IMG/VR virus record: IMGVR_UViG_3300007038_000014
Location: 1-23,248 of that record
DNA from: a virus
Length of the DNA stretch: 23,248 bases
Reading direction: 5' to 3' (one strand)
Made by a program: the position numbers and the translations under genes
The notes under the pieces: model-generated
What the model saw: the letters and a program-made list of their open reading frames with translations, nothing else
What the model was told of the DNA's origin: nothing
Databases searched by the model: none
In this document: positions 14,925 through 23,011 of the stretch, one piece after another
How positions within the stretch are numbered: the first letter of the stretch is position 1
Layout: every line of letters begins with the position of its first letter

Positions 14925-17351
14925 CTACTCTTGGGCGTTAGTCATGTTTTTTACCAACTCGCTAAACTTGTCTTCTTCGCCAATGTCATCTGGATTGGCT
15001 TCCTTTTGTTTGCCGTCCTTTATCTTTATCTTCTGCTCATCGGCTTCTAAGCCTGCCCGCTTCTCTAAGAGAACCCTGTCGTCTTTGGCCTTTTCTTTTA
15101 GCTTGTCGGCCTCTAAGCGGTTGCCCGTCTCCAGTTGTGAAATAGCGTATTTTTGGGTAAACTCTTGCTGGCTAAGTTGGCTTTTAAGGTTGTACTCCAT
15201 TTGTAGCTTTTGAAGCTCTGCCCTCGCTCTAATTTGCTCCTCTTGTATGTCGTACTGGCCACGAACACTTTCTTCAACTTTCTGCACGTTAGCTTTAGCC
15301 TGCTCTTCTTGCATTTTAAGCTGGCTCTGCTGCTGCTGAAGTTGCATTTGCTCTTGCTGGATTTCTTTCTGGCGCTTACTACGACGGAAGGACAAGTAGT
15401 CATAAGCCACGTTGGGGCTAAGACGCTCTGCTATCTCTCGTGCTTTAGCACCGTCTTCTATGGTGATTTCCTTTTGCGTTAGGCTGCGCTCTATGTCACG
15501 GTTTAAGTTGAGCTTTGTTTCGTTGTCTATTTTCATGTGAACGAAAACGCCTAACTGGCGCATGGTCATGTCTTCAAGGGTCTTTAGCATGTCCAGGTCA
15601 AAGTCACCAACCATCTCCGCATACTGATTGATTATCTTGCTATTGGCGGGTAGGCTTTGAGCTAGCCAGACGGTGCTTTGAATTACTCGCTTAGTGATGT
15701 CCTGAACACTACGGGAAATAAAACGTGTGGCATTTCGAGACGTGTCACGAGCAATCTCCATAGTACCTATGAGTTGCTTGTCTTGGATTTGCCCTTCACG
15801 TTGCGGAGGGAAACCTAATACCTCCCGTATCATCTGCATGTGAAAGTTGATGGCTCCAATGTAAGGCTCTATGGGTACGGCGTTATTAAAGGTGCGAACG
15901 GGGTCTTGTATTTGTTGTCCCTGCTCGTCAGTTCCTTTTTTGTAGATAATACCCGTAGCGTCGTAAATGTCTTGTAATTCTAAGGGGTCATACTCTTTCT
16001 CCCCTATAGAAAGCTCTGCCCAAGAGCTAATGTCAATGACCGTAACCTCGGGGTGGCTATTCATTAGCACTTGCTGCATTTTAAGCAATGCTTTGTCAAT
16101 AGCGTCCACGTTAGGAATGATATGTTCCAACATGGACTTCTGTGTATGGTTGTACTGGGAGGGTATGATGAGCTTGTACGGCAACTCTACGTCGTGCATA
16201 CTACCATGAGGACGTTCGAGGTTTTTCTTTTCACCGTAGTTGAATATATAATCAGTCTCCGCTATGTAGTACCCCGAAAGAACGCTTTCGTAGTAGTCTT
16301 TTTCTATCTTGTAGTTGTCGCTTTTGTACTCGTCTTTTTTGCGCTTAACTCTTTTCCCGTAAGGCCCTTTCTTAGTGGCTATCTTGTCCCAAAAAAAGGT
16401 TTTGTAGTGAAACTTAACAACGGGGATAGTCATGTCGTCAAACTCTCCGTCGTAGTAGAAAGGTTGCCCGTCTTTTTGAAAATGGCTGTTCCAGTCTATG
16501 TCAAGGTGGTCATTGCCGTAGCGACTATGGAACTTTTTGGCTAAGTCCCGAATGTCGTTGTCGCTCATGTTGGTGGTTTCTATCATAGATAGCACCTCAC
16601 CCAACGTGTAATACTTTAACTCAGCTCCCCACGGTATATTCTTACCAGTAGTGTCATTTGTTTCTCCGTAAACAAAATTCTCTACATCTACATATCGCTG
16701 AATAACACCCTTGCCGGGTACTAAATCAACTTCCGCGCAAGCTTTACCACTTTCTACTATATCTCTTGTTAAAAGGTAACGCACTTCCTCGGGGAAGTTG
16801 TTAAACTCTAATATAGCTTTCGTTATTTCGTAAGCGGCGTTCTCTACACTCGTTCGATAGTCAAGGGTCATAGCCATGCGAATGTCTTCCATGTCCTCTG
16901 GAATCATTTCGCTTTCTGGCACTTTAATGTCAAAAGTTTCCTCGAAGTTTTGAATAAACTCCTTGTCCTGTAAGTTGGCTATGAGTTCATCTTTTACCGA
17001 TGCTTTTTCGCTTTTTGATAGCTTGTCAACAGCGTCAATCTCGTAGCTAAACTCTCCAAACTCGTCTTCTGTTATGGCTCGCACAAACTTAGGAGCAATG
17101 GGCGCGGGAGTAAAGTCCAGATTTACGTGAGAGTTGTCACCCGTGGCATTGAAGGCTTGCATGAGGCCCTCTGTACTTTGGTTTCCTTGCGCATAGGCGC
17201 GGCACATTTGTATGCGGTCACGTTCCGCTGAAAAACGAGAAGTGGTTTTATATCCAAAACCCTTTTCCTGGATATACCTACCAATCTTAACCCCGTAATC
17301 GGAGCTTAGTTTTTCTCTCTTTGTCACTAATGGGTCTGGTTTACCTGCCAT
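14925..17351 (-). CDS. Portal protein, 808 aa
   Basis: Forms the dodecameric channel at one vertex through which DNA is packaged and leaves. At residues 53-58 'YAQGNQ' follows an Arg-rich helix, as in many portals (Y-x-x-G-x-Q), and 'APKFVRAITEDEFGE' follows near 87-100. A middle region near residue 510 has 'LGFPPQREGQ', then a long helix (about 525-565) that would line the channel. Residues about 660-775 form a Gln/Glu/Lys/Arg coiled coil, so the C-terminal tail is very long. Total length is longer than classic portals (400-700) but similar to crAss-like portals. The gene follows terminase by 51 bases, with a promoter box in that gap. It ends in TAG. No fusion or frameshift is seen. Confidence 0.85.
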   Translation of the reverse strand: MAGKPDPLVTKREKLSSDYGVKIGRYIQEKGFGYKTTSRFSAERDRIQMCRAYAQGNQSTEGLMQAFNATGDNSHVNLDFTPAPIAPKFVRAITEDEFGEFSYEIDAVDKLSKSEKASVKDELIANLQDKEFIQNFEETFDIKVPESEMIPEDMEDIRMAMTLDYRTSVENAAYEITKAILEFNNFPEEVRYLLTRDIVESGKACAEVDLVPGKGVIQRYVDVENFVYGETNDTTGKNIPWGAELKYYTLGEVLSMIETTNMSDNDIRDLAKKFHSRYGNDHLDIDWNSHFQKDGQPFYYDGEFDDMTIPVVKFHYKTFFWDKIATKKGPYGKRVKRKKDEYKSDNYKIEKDYYESVLSGYYIAETDYIFNYGEKKNLERPHGSMHDVELPYKLIIPSQYNHTQKSMLEHIIPNVDAIDKALLKMQQVLMNSHPEVTVIDISSWAELSIGEKEYDPLELQDIYDATGIIYKKGTDEQGQQIQDPVRTFNNAVPIEPYIGAINFHMQMIREVLGFPPQREGQIQDKQLIGTMEIARDTSRNATRFISRSVQDITKRVIQSTVWLAQSLPANSKIINQYAEMVGDFDLDMLKTLEDMTMRQLGVFVHMKIDNETKLNLNRDIERSLTQKEITIEDGAKAREIAERLSPNVAYDYLSFRRSKRQKEIQQEQMQLQQQQSQLKMQEEQAKANVQKVEESVRGQYDIQEEQIRARAELQKLQMEYNLKSQLSQQEFTQKYAISQLETGNRLEADKLKEKAKDDRVLLEKRAGLEADEQKIKIKDGKQKEANPDDIGEEDKFSELVKNMTNAQE

Positions 17352-17381
17352 TAAATGCTACGGTTTAGCTAAATTGCTATG

Positions 17382-17389
17382 CAAATTTA
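17382..17389 (-). promoter_or_regulatory. Promoter box TAAATTTG before the portal gene
   Basis: The minus strand reads GTAAATTTGCATAGC, containing TAAATTTG (TAnnTTTG). It lies in the 51-base gap between terminase and portal, 30 bases before the portal ATG, and matches the box at 2482-2489 in 13 of 15 bases. A clear -33 TTG is not visible. Confidence 0.6.
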
Positions 17390-17402
17390 CTATTTATTAA
17401 AC

Positions 17403-20036
17403 TTATTTTTTTCGCCAATCTACGGGTATTGTTTTGTTACCTTGTCGCTTGTATGTTCTTACGGGAGGACGTTGTAGTTTTACTTTTTGTTCCGCTTTCT
17501 TTTTAACGGGTGCTTTGGCTGCGGCAAGGGCAAATCCAGAGGATATAGAGGCGTCATACTTTGTTCTGTTGGACGGTTCAAATTGCTTCCAGTCCTCAAG
17601 GGTTCTTTCAAAAAGGATTTTTTCCTGCATATTGTTTTCTTCGTCATAGCCTACATACTGACTAGTGTACGCTTGCAAAGCGTAGTAAATTGATGTGTTT
17701 AGCTTTGCCCTACTGTTTGCCCCTTTTTGCCTTTTCCTTTGGTTTGTGTTACTCTTATATCCTTCTGGGCAGTCCATTAAAAACTCCCATTTACCCGCTC
17801 TCTGAAAGTGGCCTTCAATTTCGTTTTTGTCTCGTTCGTGAAATATCGGCATACCTAAAAACTCTGCCGCCATTAAAGCATCATCAAAGAATATCTCTAT
17901 TTCTTCTGGGCGATGTATATATTCCATTATAAATTTGTTGGAAACACTGGGGTAAAGCGCGTTTTCTTTTCCAACGAAATGAATAGAGCCTTTTGATCCT
18001 CTCCCGTCCGAAGTTTGACTTGTGCCATAAGGGTCAAGGCCACCTACTCCAAGCCAGTCATTACCTGGGCCTTCTTGCCCGTAAACTCTTTTCTTTTTGT
18101 TTTGAAGTTCTTTTGGGGGAAACCACGAAAAGACAAACTTTCCATTTTCGTCTGGTGCAAACTCTACAGGGTCGTCGGGGTTTCCGTTTTTCCTGTATAA
18201 GTTTCCCCGTGTTACTTTCGAGTTGTTGTCATTGCTTTTTCTGAACCCAAAGAGATAATTCATTTGGTCGGCAATGTTCTCCACATTTAAAGAGCTATTC
18301 GCGTTAGAACTTCTTAGCGCATGTTCAATAGTCATGGGGTGGTTGCGGAGGTAGTTGTATAAAACGTCTTGGCCTTCTCGCTTCTTGCTTTGAATTACAC
18401 TTTCGTAATATTTTACCGCCCCTACCTTTATAGGTTCACCCGTTGATGCGCATACCGTCCCTTTTGGGGGTTTTTCCTTATGGCAAACACCATACTTATC
18501 GGTGTGTATTCTTGAGTTCTCTTGTATAGGCATAAAATACCTGTACAGCCCCGTATCAGTTCTACCTGTTATTTCGTTACGCTCATTGGGGTCACTGGAC
18601 TTCCATAAAGGGGAGGCAGCCTCTCCACCTTCTCCCTCGTCTCCCACGGTGGAACCCAACCATGCCTTACCAACTATATAGCCGTTCTCGTCCATTGTTG
18701 GTGATACCATATCCCAATGAATTAAGAAGTTCTTACCCGCTCCCCACTTTAAGTTCTCATCAGCAAGGTAGTCATTAAGTTTAACCCCGTCGTAAGCGCC
18801 TTCGGTTGTTGTCCTTATGTCACTTATAGTGTTAAGGTAGTCGCTAAGGTCATTTTCTTTTTCTTTCTTTGCTTTCTTAGACGCGTTGGAGGGCTTACTG
18901 AACTCTATGCCTACGTTACTGTCTTCCCTCCCCTTTACCACGGGCTTAAAAAAGAAGGGCAAATTGCCAAAGGCATATTGCTTCTTTTTAAAAGCAGCCT
19001 TTACGTCCGTCTCTGTTTTGGAGGTCATGCCACTGTTGAAGTGGGAGGTCATGGTTTCAAGGTTCAGCTTTCTGGCAAGCTTTTCTAAAGTAAACCCCGT
19101 ACGCCTTGATTTCACAAAATACTGCCCTAAACACCTTTTGTCTACCTCACATGCCTTAGTGTGGTAGGATAGCTTGCACTGTGCATACCTGAAGTTGGAA
19201 TACTCTCCGCTGTCCACGTCTTTGTACCATTGTAGCCAGAAGTACATGTGCCCCGTTAAGTACACGGGGTAGCCATTATTCATAAACCAAACGCCATAAA
19301 CTCTGCGCCTGTACTCTTCTTTTATGTAATCGGCAAATGCCTCTTCGTTGTCTTTTGTGCAGCCTTTAGGCACTGGGGTGCGTCGCCAATACTGCTCTTT
19401 CACAGGCTTGTCAGAAAACAGCATTTCTTTTTTTGGGGGTTGTTGGGGTAGTTGCACCCTAAGCCCTTGAAGTTCTATTATGTCCCCCTCCGTTCCGTCT
19501 GGGCATATCTTTATGGCGTCCTCTTTAGAGTTGTACCAGTCTTTGTGCAGCTTTGAGGTGTCTATGACTTCACCACGGGCAAACCGCTCTGGGTAGCCTA
19601 TCTTAAACTCTTTGTCCTTCAGGTTTATTTCCTCGCTTTCTATCATTGATTCTAACTCAATGATGTAGCTATTGAGGTTCATTATACTTTCAAGAATGAA
19701 GGGCTTGGCACTTGCTATGTCTGCGTGTTTGTACTGATCAAGGTCTTCGTAATCAAACTCCTTAGACAAGGCCGCTCGCATCATGGTCATTGCGTTGTTA
19801 CCGCCTTTTATAAAGCGCTTAACATACCTAACGATGGTTTTTTCCGCAGGTGCATTAGGGCTGTCCATCCAGCGCTGCAAAATGGCTTTACCGCTGTTAA
19901 AGCTATCCACCTTGCCCTTCACAACTTTTTTGAGTTCTGATGGCTCTATGCCATCTAAGATTATTTCGTATTCTAAGTTGTTTATAAGGTCATCAACAGA
20001 CGCTTTTATGTCCTTAGATAGCCCTTCTATTGCCAT
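17403..20036 (-). CDS. terL: Terminase large subunit (packaging ATPase and nuclease), 877 aa
   Basis: Packages DNA into the empty head. ATPase: an atypical Walker A, VKSRRTGFT (about residues 308-316), and Walker B NDYLADE (421-427). Nuclease, RNase H-like: Asp668 in G-V-G-G-L-D-P, then the second acidic motif in 'FFDDALMAAEFLGMP' (717-730), with a candidate third site in the C-terminal region. Residues 511-529 contain H, C, H and C (for example C518, H519 and C529), which could bind zinc. The usual length is 450-700; this protein has about 300 extra residues before the ATPase, helical and charged in the first 130. No separate small terminase was recognised. It starts with a TAATG overlap at the stop of the GroES-like gene, so the two are co-translated. 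Its C-terminus is Lys/Arg-rich (ends W-R-K-K). Confidence 0.88.
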   Translation of the reverse strand: MAIEGLSKDIKASVDDLINNLEYEIILDGIEPSELKKVVKGKVDSFNSGKAILQRWMDSPNAPAEKTIVRYVKRFIKGGNNAMTMMRAALSKEFDYEDLDQYKHADIASAKPFILESIMNLNSYIIELESMIESEEINLKDKEFKIGYPERFARGEVIDTSKLHKDWYNSKEDAIKICPDGTEGDIIELQGLRVQLPQQPPKKEMLFSDKPVKEQYWRRTPVPKGCTKDNEEAFADYIKEEYRRRVYGVWFMNNGYPVYLTGHMYFWLQWYKDVDSGEYSNFRYAQCKLSYHTKACEVDKRCLGQYFVKSRRTGFTLEKLARKLNLETMTSHFNSGMTSKTETDVKAAFKKKQYAFGNLPFFFKPVVKGREDSNVGIEFSKPSNASKKAKKEKENDLSDYLNTISDIRTTTEGAYDGVKLNDYLADENLKWGAGKNFLIHWDMVSPTMDENGYIVGKAWLGSTVGDEGEGGEAASPLWKSSDPNERNEITGRTDTGLYRYFMPIQENSRIHTDKYGVCHKEKPPKGTVCASTGEPIKVGAVKYYESVIQSKKREGQDVLYNYLRNHPMTIEHALRSSNANSSLNVENIADQMNYLFGFRKSNDNNSKVTRGNLYRKNGNPDDPVEFAPDENGKFVFSWFPPKELQNKKKRVYGQEGPGNDWLGVGGLDPYGTSQTSDGRGSKGSIHFVGKENALYPSVSNKFIMEYIHRPEEIEIFFDDALMAAEFLGMPIFHERDKNEIEGHFQRAGKWEFLMDCPEGYKSNTNQRKRQKGANSRAKLNTSIYYALQAYTSQYVGYDEENNMQEKILFERTLEDWKQFEPSNRTKYDASISSGFALAAAKAPVKKKAEQKVKLQRPPVRTYKRQGNKTIPVDWRKK

Positions 20037-20689
20037 TACGCCATTTCCACCTTTTTAGAAACTATGTGGTCTGCCATTATGCGAATGAACTTAGCTCCTT
20101 CTATTTCTTGCTCAACGCCGATCTGGGGGCGGTAGTAAATCTCATCGCCAACCTCAAAGTCATGGTCAAGTATGTCCTGCCTGTTGGCAAAAACTACCTT
20201 ACCGGCTTCTTTCTTGGGCTTTTGCTCCCCGCTGGCGTAAAAGTGGTCGTCTATGTTTTCTACGAGTACAAGGCCGCTTTTGCTTTTGTTTACCTCTTCG
20301 TAAACCTCTTGCAAAAACACATGACCACGAAAAGGAACGAACTTACCTTCGTTTACGTAGCCGTAGCACATACTCGCACCTGGGTCTTTTTCGTTGAAGG
20401 GAACTTTGAAGTACCCTGGGTAAATCTCTTGGTCGTTGTTGGCAAGGCTGTTGGTTACTCGAAAGTTGAATATCAAGTACCCTCCAACGGCTTCCTCGAA
20501 TCCTTCTGGTGCTGCTACAATCTCCGCTTCTTTGTAAGTGTTGTGAGCATCGTTCCATGTGGCGGGATAGTGCAACAGCTCGCCGTCATGCCCCTTGATG
20601 TCTAAGGTCTCTTTATGTCGGCTTTTGCTAAACACAATAAAGTGGCCTACGCCTTTTTTAAACTTGTCGTGGTGTTCTGGTTTGTTCAT
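20036..20689 (-). CDS. Probable tandem GroES-like co-chaperonin, 217 aa
   Basis: Residues 121-212 line up with GroES: 'RGHVFLQEV' (like 'DRVLVKRL'), acidic residues, then KSKSGLVLV (residues 135-143), matching the mobile loop with its S/G-G-[IL]-V-L motif that grips the chaperonin ring, then G-K-V-V (163-166), E-V-G-D-E-I-Y-Y (179-186), and A-K-F-I-R-I-M-A-D-H-I-V (199-210). Residues 14-129 show a second, weaker copy: G-H-F-I-V-F, E-I-V-A-A-P (56-61), V-G-G-Y-L-I-F-N-F (68-76), and a final S-M-C-Y...R-G-H-V strand shared with the second copy. Phages T4 (gp31) and RB49 (CocO) are known to encode single GroES-like proteins for capsid folding, so a head-protein role is plausible. The first copy lacks a clear I-V-L loop. 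It lies directly before terL with overlapping stop and start. An unrelated beta-barrel protein is an alternative. Confidence 0.65.
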   Translation of the reverse strand: MNKPEHHDKFKKGVGHFIVFSKSRHKETLDIKGHDGELLHYPATWNDAHNTYKEAEIVAAPEGFEEAVGGYLIFNFRVTNSLANNDQEIYPGYFKVPFNEKDPGASMCYGYVNEGKFVPFRGHVFLQEVYEEVNKSKSGLVLVENIDDHFYASGEQKPKKEAGKVVFANRQDILDHDFEVGDEIYYRPQIGVEQEIEGAKFIRIMADHIVSKKVEMA

Positions 20690-20691
20690 CG

Positions 20692-21783
20692 CTAATTATT
20701 AAATAAATATGGATATACTTCTCTGCACTCTCCGTAACTGTGAAATACAAAGCCCCTTTGCCCTTTCTTGTAGTTTGTTTGCACGTACTCACTGGAAGGG
20801 CTTAATGCTGGGTAGCAAAAGTAGTCGAAGTGCTGACTGGTAGCATAGTCAAATATGTATTGATGGGTGTCGCCTTTGCTTACTTCTATCACTTTGTTCG
20901 GAGAAATAAGGTCTTGCTCTATAAGCCAGTTTTTAATCTTTTCTTCATTGGCTGCATCTAACTTAGCAGGCATGGGGCGCTTGTTGTGTTTTGTATCTTT
21001 ACCGTGCATGATGGGAATTATAATTCTTCCCATTTCATAGTAGTCTATAATGTTGGTGTAGTTATACACCTCCACGTTAGCAAGCATTATTTCTGCGGTT
21101 ACTTTTACTGCTTGGTTTACCACGTAGTCAAAGTCCCCTCCATGGTTAGAGTTACACACGTTGTTGGATATAACCTTGTCGTAAAAAGGAGCTAACAGAA
21201 GCAACAAGTTGGTCTTGAAAAGAACCCCTTGGTCATAGGCTTCTTGGTTACTCATGTTCTGGGGTAGTTCGTGGCCGCCTCTAGTTGTGTAACCGTTCCA
21301 CCCGTCCATGAAGTCGCCTAAGTCGTCTATAACAAGGGTGTCGCTCTTACGGTACTTTAACACCCAACGCACCATTTCATTTAAAGTGTCGTGAAGGTCT
21401 TCGATATTCCAGGTAGTAGGGTACATGGCTGCACCGTCTTTATTAGGCTCCATGCCTATGTGGGTGTCTGTGTACACAAGCCTGTCAAAAGAATTGGTCT
21501 TTTCCTTGGGCTTGCTGGGTATTTTTACTTTTTTTACCTTTTTTTCAAGACCTTCAAAAACACTTTCAAAGTCTAAGTCTTCTTTCTGCTTGCTTTCGGC
21601 TAAAGGATTGGTAAAACGAAGAGAGTGCTTAGAGGACTTTAGCCAACCGTCTTGAACATGCTTTAAGTCTACGCCAGCCTCATTGACTGCTTGTATTACT
21701 CCCTCGTTTTCGTTTCTGAACTTCTTGACAACTCCCCATTCGGTGGGGGTTAATCTTTTGCGAATCTCGCGTTTTTCCGCCAT
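20692..21783 (-). CDS. Calcineurin-like metallophosphoesterase with N-terminal helical region, 363 aa
   Basis: Two-metal phosphoesterase core: D106-T-H108 (motif I), G156-D157-x-x-D160 (motif II), N213-H214 (motif III, in S-N-H where G-N-H is usual), H260 (M-H-G-K-D), and G304-D-T-H307 where G-H-x-H is usual. The last motif has Asp305 in place of the first His. The N-terminal 60 residues (start with 'LTPTEWGVVKKFRNENEG') look like a helix-turn-helix followed by 'DGWLKSSKHSLRF', so they may bind DNA or a partner. This family includes SbcD/Mre11-like nucleases and many phage enzymes of unknown substrate. Its place between lysis and packaging genes does not identify the substrate. TAG stop is two bases before the next ATG. 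Confidence 0.8.
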   Translation of the reverse strand: MAEKREIRKRLTPTEWGVVKKFRNENEGVIQAVNEAGVDLKHVQDGWLKSSKHSLRFTNPLAESKQKEDLDFESVFEGLEKKVKKVKIPSKPKEKTNSFDRLVYTDTHIGMEPNKDGAAMYPTTWNIEDLHDTLNEMVRWVLKYRKSDTLVIDDLGDFMDGWNGYTTRGGHELPQNMSNQEAYDQGVLFKTNLLLLLAPFYDKVISNNVCNSNHGGDFDYVVNQAVKVTAEIMLANVEVYNYTNIIDYYEMGRIIIPIMHGKDTKHNKRPMPAKLDAANEEKIKNWLIEQDLISPNKVIEVSKGDTHQYIFDYATSQHFDYFCYPALSPSSEYVQTNYKKGQRGFVFHSYGECREVYPYLFNN

Positions 21784-21834
21784 GATTTTTATGTAAATGG
21801 TTCATGGGTGGCTAATATACAAATAATTACTTGA

Positions 21835-22068
21835 CTACTTGTTCTTTTGGTCGTAGCCTCTGTTTATTCCGTCACGCCTATCGTTTTTTCGCCACACAAA
21901 CTTTCGGTACTCTATGTAAAACTTCCAAGCAATATAAATAACCGTTACTATGGCAATTAGTAACCTTACCACTAATGTAAGTTCCTCTATAAAAGTTATA
22001 CCTGCTCCAAAAAGGGCTGCTAAAAGGCTTTTCATAAAACTGCCGTAATTGTCCAACACTTCGTTCAT
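21835..22068 (-). CDS. Small two-span membrane protein, possible second holin or holin regulator, 77 aa
   Basis: A short N-terminal stretch is followed by two hydrophobic segments at about residues 12-27 and 30-52 (SLLAALFGAGITFI and TLVVRLLIAIVTVIYIAWKF), then a strongly basic tail (RRKND..R..GYDQKNK-type). This is a size and layout seen in small phage holins with two spans. The start overlaps the preceding stop by one base (TAATG), so it is tightly linked to the 3TM-type holin. It could be an antiholin, a second holin or an unrelated membrane protein; sequence alone does not decide. Stop TAG. Confidence 0.65.
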   Translation of the reverse strand: MNEVLDNYGSFMKSLLAALFGAGITFIEELTLVVRLLIAIVTVIYIAWKFYIEYRKFVWRKNDRRDGINRGYDQKNK

Positions 22069-22505
22069 TACTTATTCTTTGCTTTACTAACTAAATTCTT
22101 TACACCTTCTTTAATGTTAGTTGTGCTTGCAATTTTTTCAGCGGAACGACCAAATACATAGCCTCCTACACCTACTTTCAAAAGACCCCAGAAGTCCGTG
22201 GTTAGCTCCGTTCGGGGCAAACTGAACATAAGAGATATAGCTTCATTGTACATAACAATAAAAGCAAAACAAAGCATTACCACGGGTCGCCAGCTACGTT
22301 GGAGCCAGTTTCCCGTGGCCTCTGCTTTGATAATTTCAGCCTGCATCTGACGCAACTCATTAAGGCTGTCTTCAAGGTACTTCTTGATTTCATTCTTTTT
22401 CTCCAGCCGTTCCTCTTCCGAGGTAAAGTTCTGGTCAAAAGCATTGCCAACATTCTTAACTATGTTGCCAGCGGTATTACTAAATATCTTGTCAAGCCAT
22501 TTCAT
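22068..22505 (-). CDS. Holin of the 3TM type, 145 aa
   Basis: Forms the membrane lesion that lets the endolysin reach the cell wall. The N-terminal 65 residues are a charged helix, probably coiled-coil ('TSEEERLEKKNEIKKYLED'). The core reads N-W-L-Q-R-S-W-R-P-V-V-M-L-C-F-A, a typical signature of the 3TM phage holin family, followed by hydrophobic segments at about residues 73-95 and 105-120 with 'VGGYVFGRSAEKI'. The C-terminus is basic (ends K-A-K-N-K). It lies between an endolysin and a second small membrane protein. A TAnnTTTG box lies 29 bases upstream in the end of the endolysin gene. Confidence 0.8.
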   Translation of the reverse strand: MKWLDKIFSNTAGNIVKNVGNAFDQNFTSEEERLEKKNEIKKYLEDSLNELRQMQAEIIKAEATGNWLQRSWRPVVMLCFAFIVMYNEAISLMFSLPRTELTTDFWGLLKVGVGGYVFGRSAEKIASTTNIKEGVKNLVSKAKNK

Positions 22506-22526
22506 TATAAACGGATTTTTTTCGTT

Positions 22527-23000
22527 TTACACGTCAAATTTATACACCTTGGGGTTGTCGGGTTCATCGCATACATCTAAATGCACCCAAGATATATAGC
22601 TTCCGTTGTACTTGCGCTCTAAGCGTATCTTATAAGGCAACTCATTAGCGTGGTCTTTGAGCCATTGCCGCACTTCATTAGCCGTCATGCCCTCTACATC
22701 AAAATCAAAGGCTGCCCCTAAGGTGTGTGCTGACAAATAAGGGCGTCCTTTGCCTCGCACCATTGGTGCATCGTTGTCACGAAGACCCCGCTCGTCTAAG
22801 TTGCCACCCCAAGCGTAGTTGTTAATAGTAATGGGGCCTAAACGCTCTCTTATGAAAAGCATTGTTTCTAATAGACGTGGGTCAAAGCGACTAAGCAAAA
22901 GGTTAGTATTCCGACCGTACTGAATAAGCACGTCCTCTCGAACAATCTCTTCGAGGGAAAAGTAATTTAAAAAGCCGTTGAATAGTTCTTTACTGTCCAT
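22527..23000 (-). CDS. M15-family peptidase, probable endolysin, 157 aa
   Basis: Zinc peptidase that probably cuts peptidoglycan cross-links for release of the phage. The M15A pattern S-x-H-x-x-G-x-A-x-D is present as S90-A-H92-T-L-G95-A-A97-F-D99, and W138-V-H140-L-D142 supplies the last zinc ligand; Glu128 or Glu118 are candidates for the catalytic acid. There is no signal peptide, so it needs the holins next door. I chose the ATG at 23000: a longer frame from 23093 runs into the previous gene in another frame and has a poor N-terminus ('GCLLWWEQPRAKAC'). The start is 11 bases past the previous stop. The family is usually 120-200 residues in phage, so this is complete. Confidence 0.85.
   Translation of the reverse strand: MDSKELFNGFLNYFSLEEIVREDVLIQYGRNTNLLLSRFDPRLLETMLFIRERLGPITINNYAWGGNLDERGLRDNDAPMVRGKGRPYLSAHTLGAAFDFDVEGMTANEVRQWLKDHANELPYKIRLERKYNGSYISWVHLDVCDEPDNPKVYKFDV
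22535..22542 (-). promoter_or_regulatory. Promoter box TAAATTTG inside the end of the endolysin gene
   Basis: The minus strand reads TATAAATTTGACG at the endolysin C-terminus; TAAATTTG fits TAnnTTTG and is identical to the boxes before portal and the 240-residue gene. It lies 29 bases before the holin ATG. Because it is within codons for K-F-D-V, it may be chance; the match in both sequence and distance argues for function. Confidence 0.4.
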
Positions 23001-23011
23001 TATATGTCTGT

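Noticed and set aside
16071-16544. 157-codon plus-strand open frame opposite the portal gene
   Set aside because: Antisense to the portal; Val/Phe-rich composition from the complementary strand, no signal for expression.
20030-20605. 191-codon plus-strand open frame opposite the GroES-like gene
   Set aside because: It is antisense to a gene with recognisable motifs and coupled neighbours, its product is a hydrophobic mix of Val, Phe and Leu typical of the complementary strand of Lys/Glu-rich coding sequence, and no promoter or neighbour supports it.
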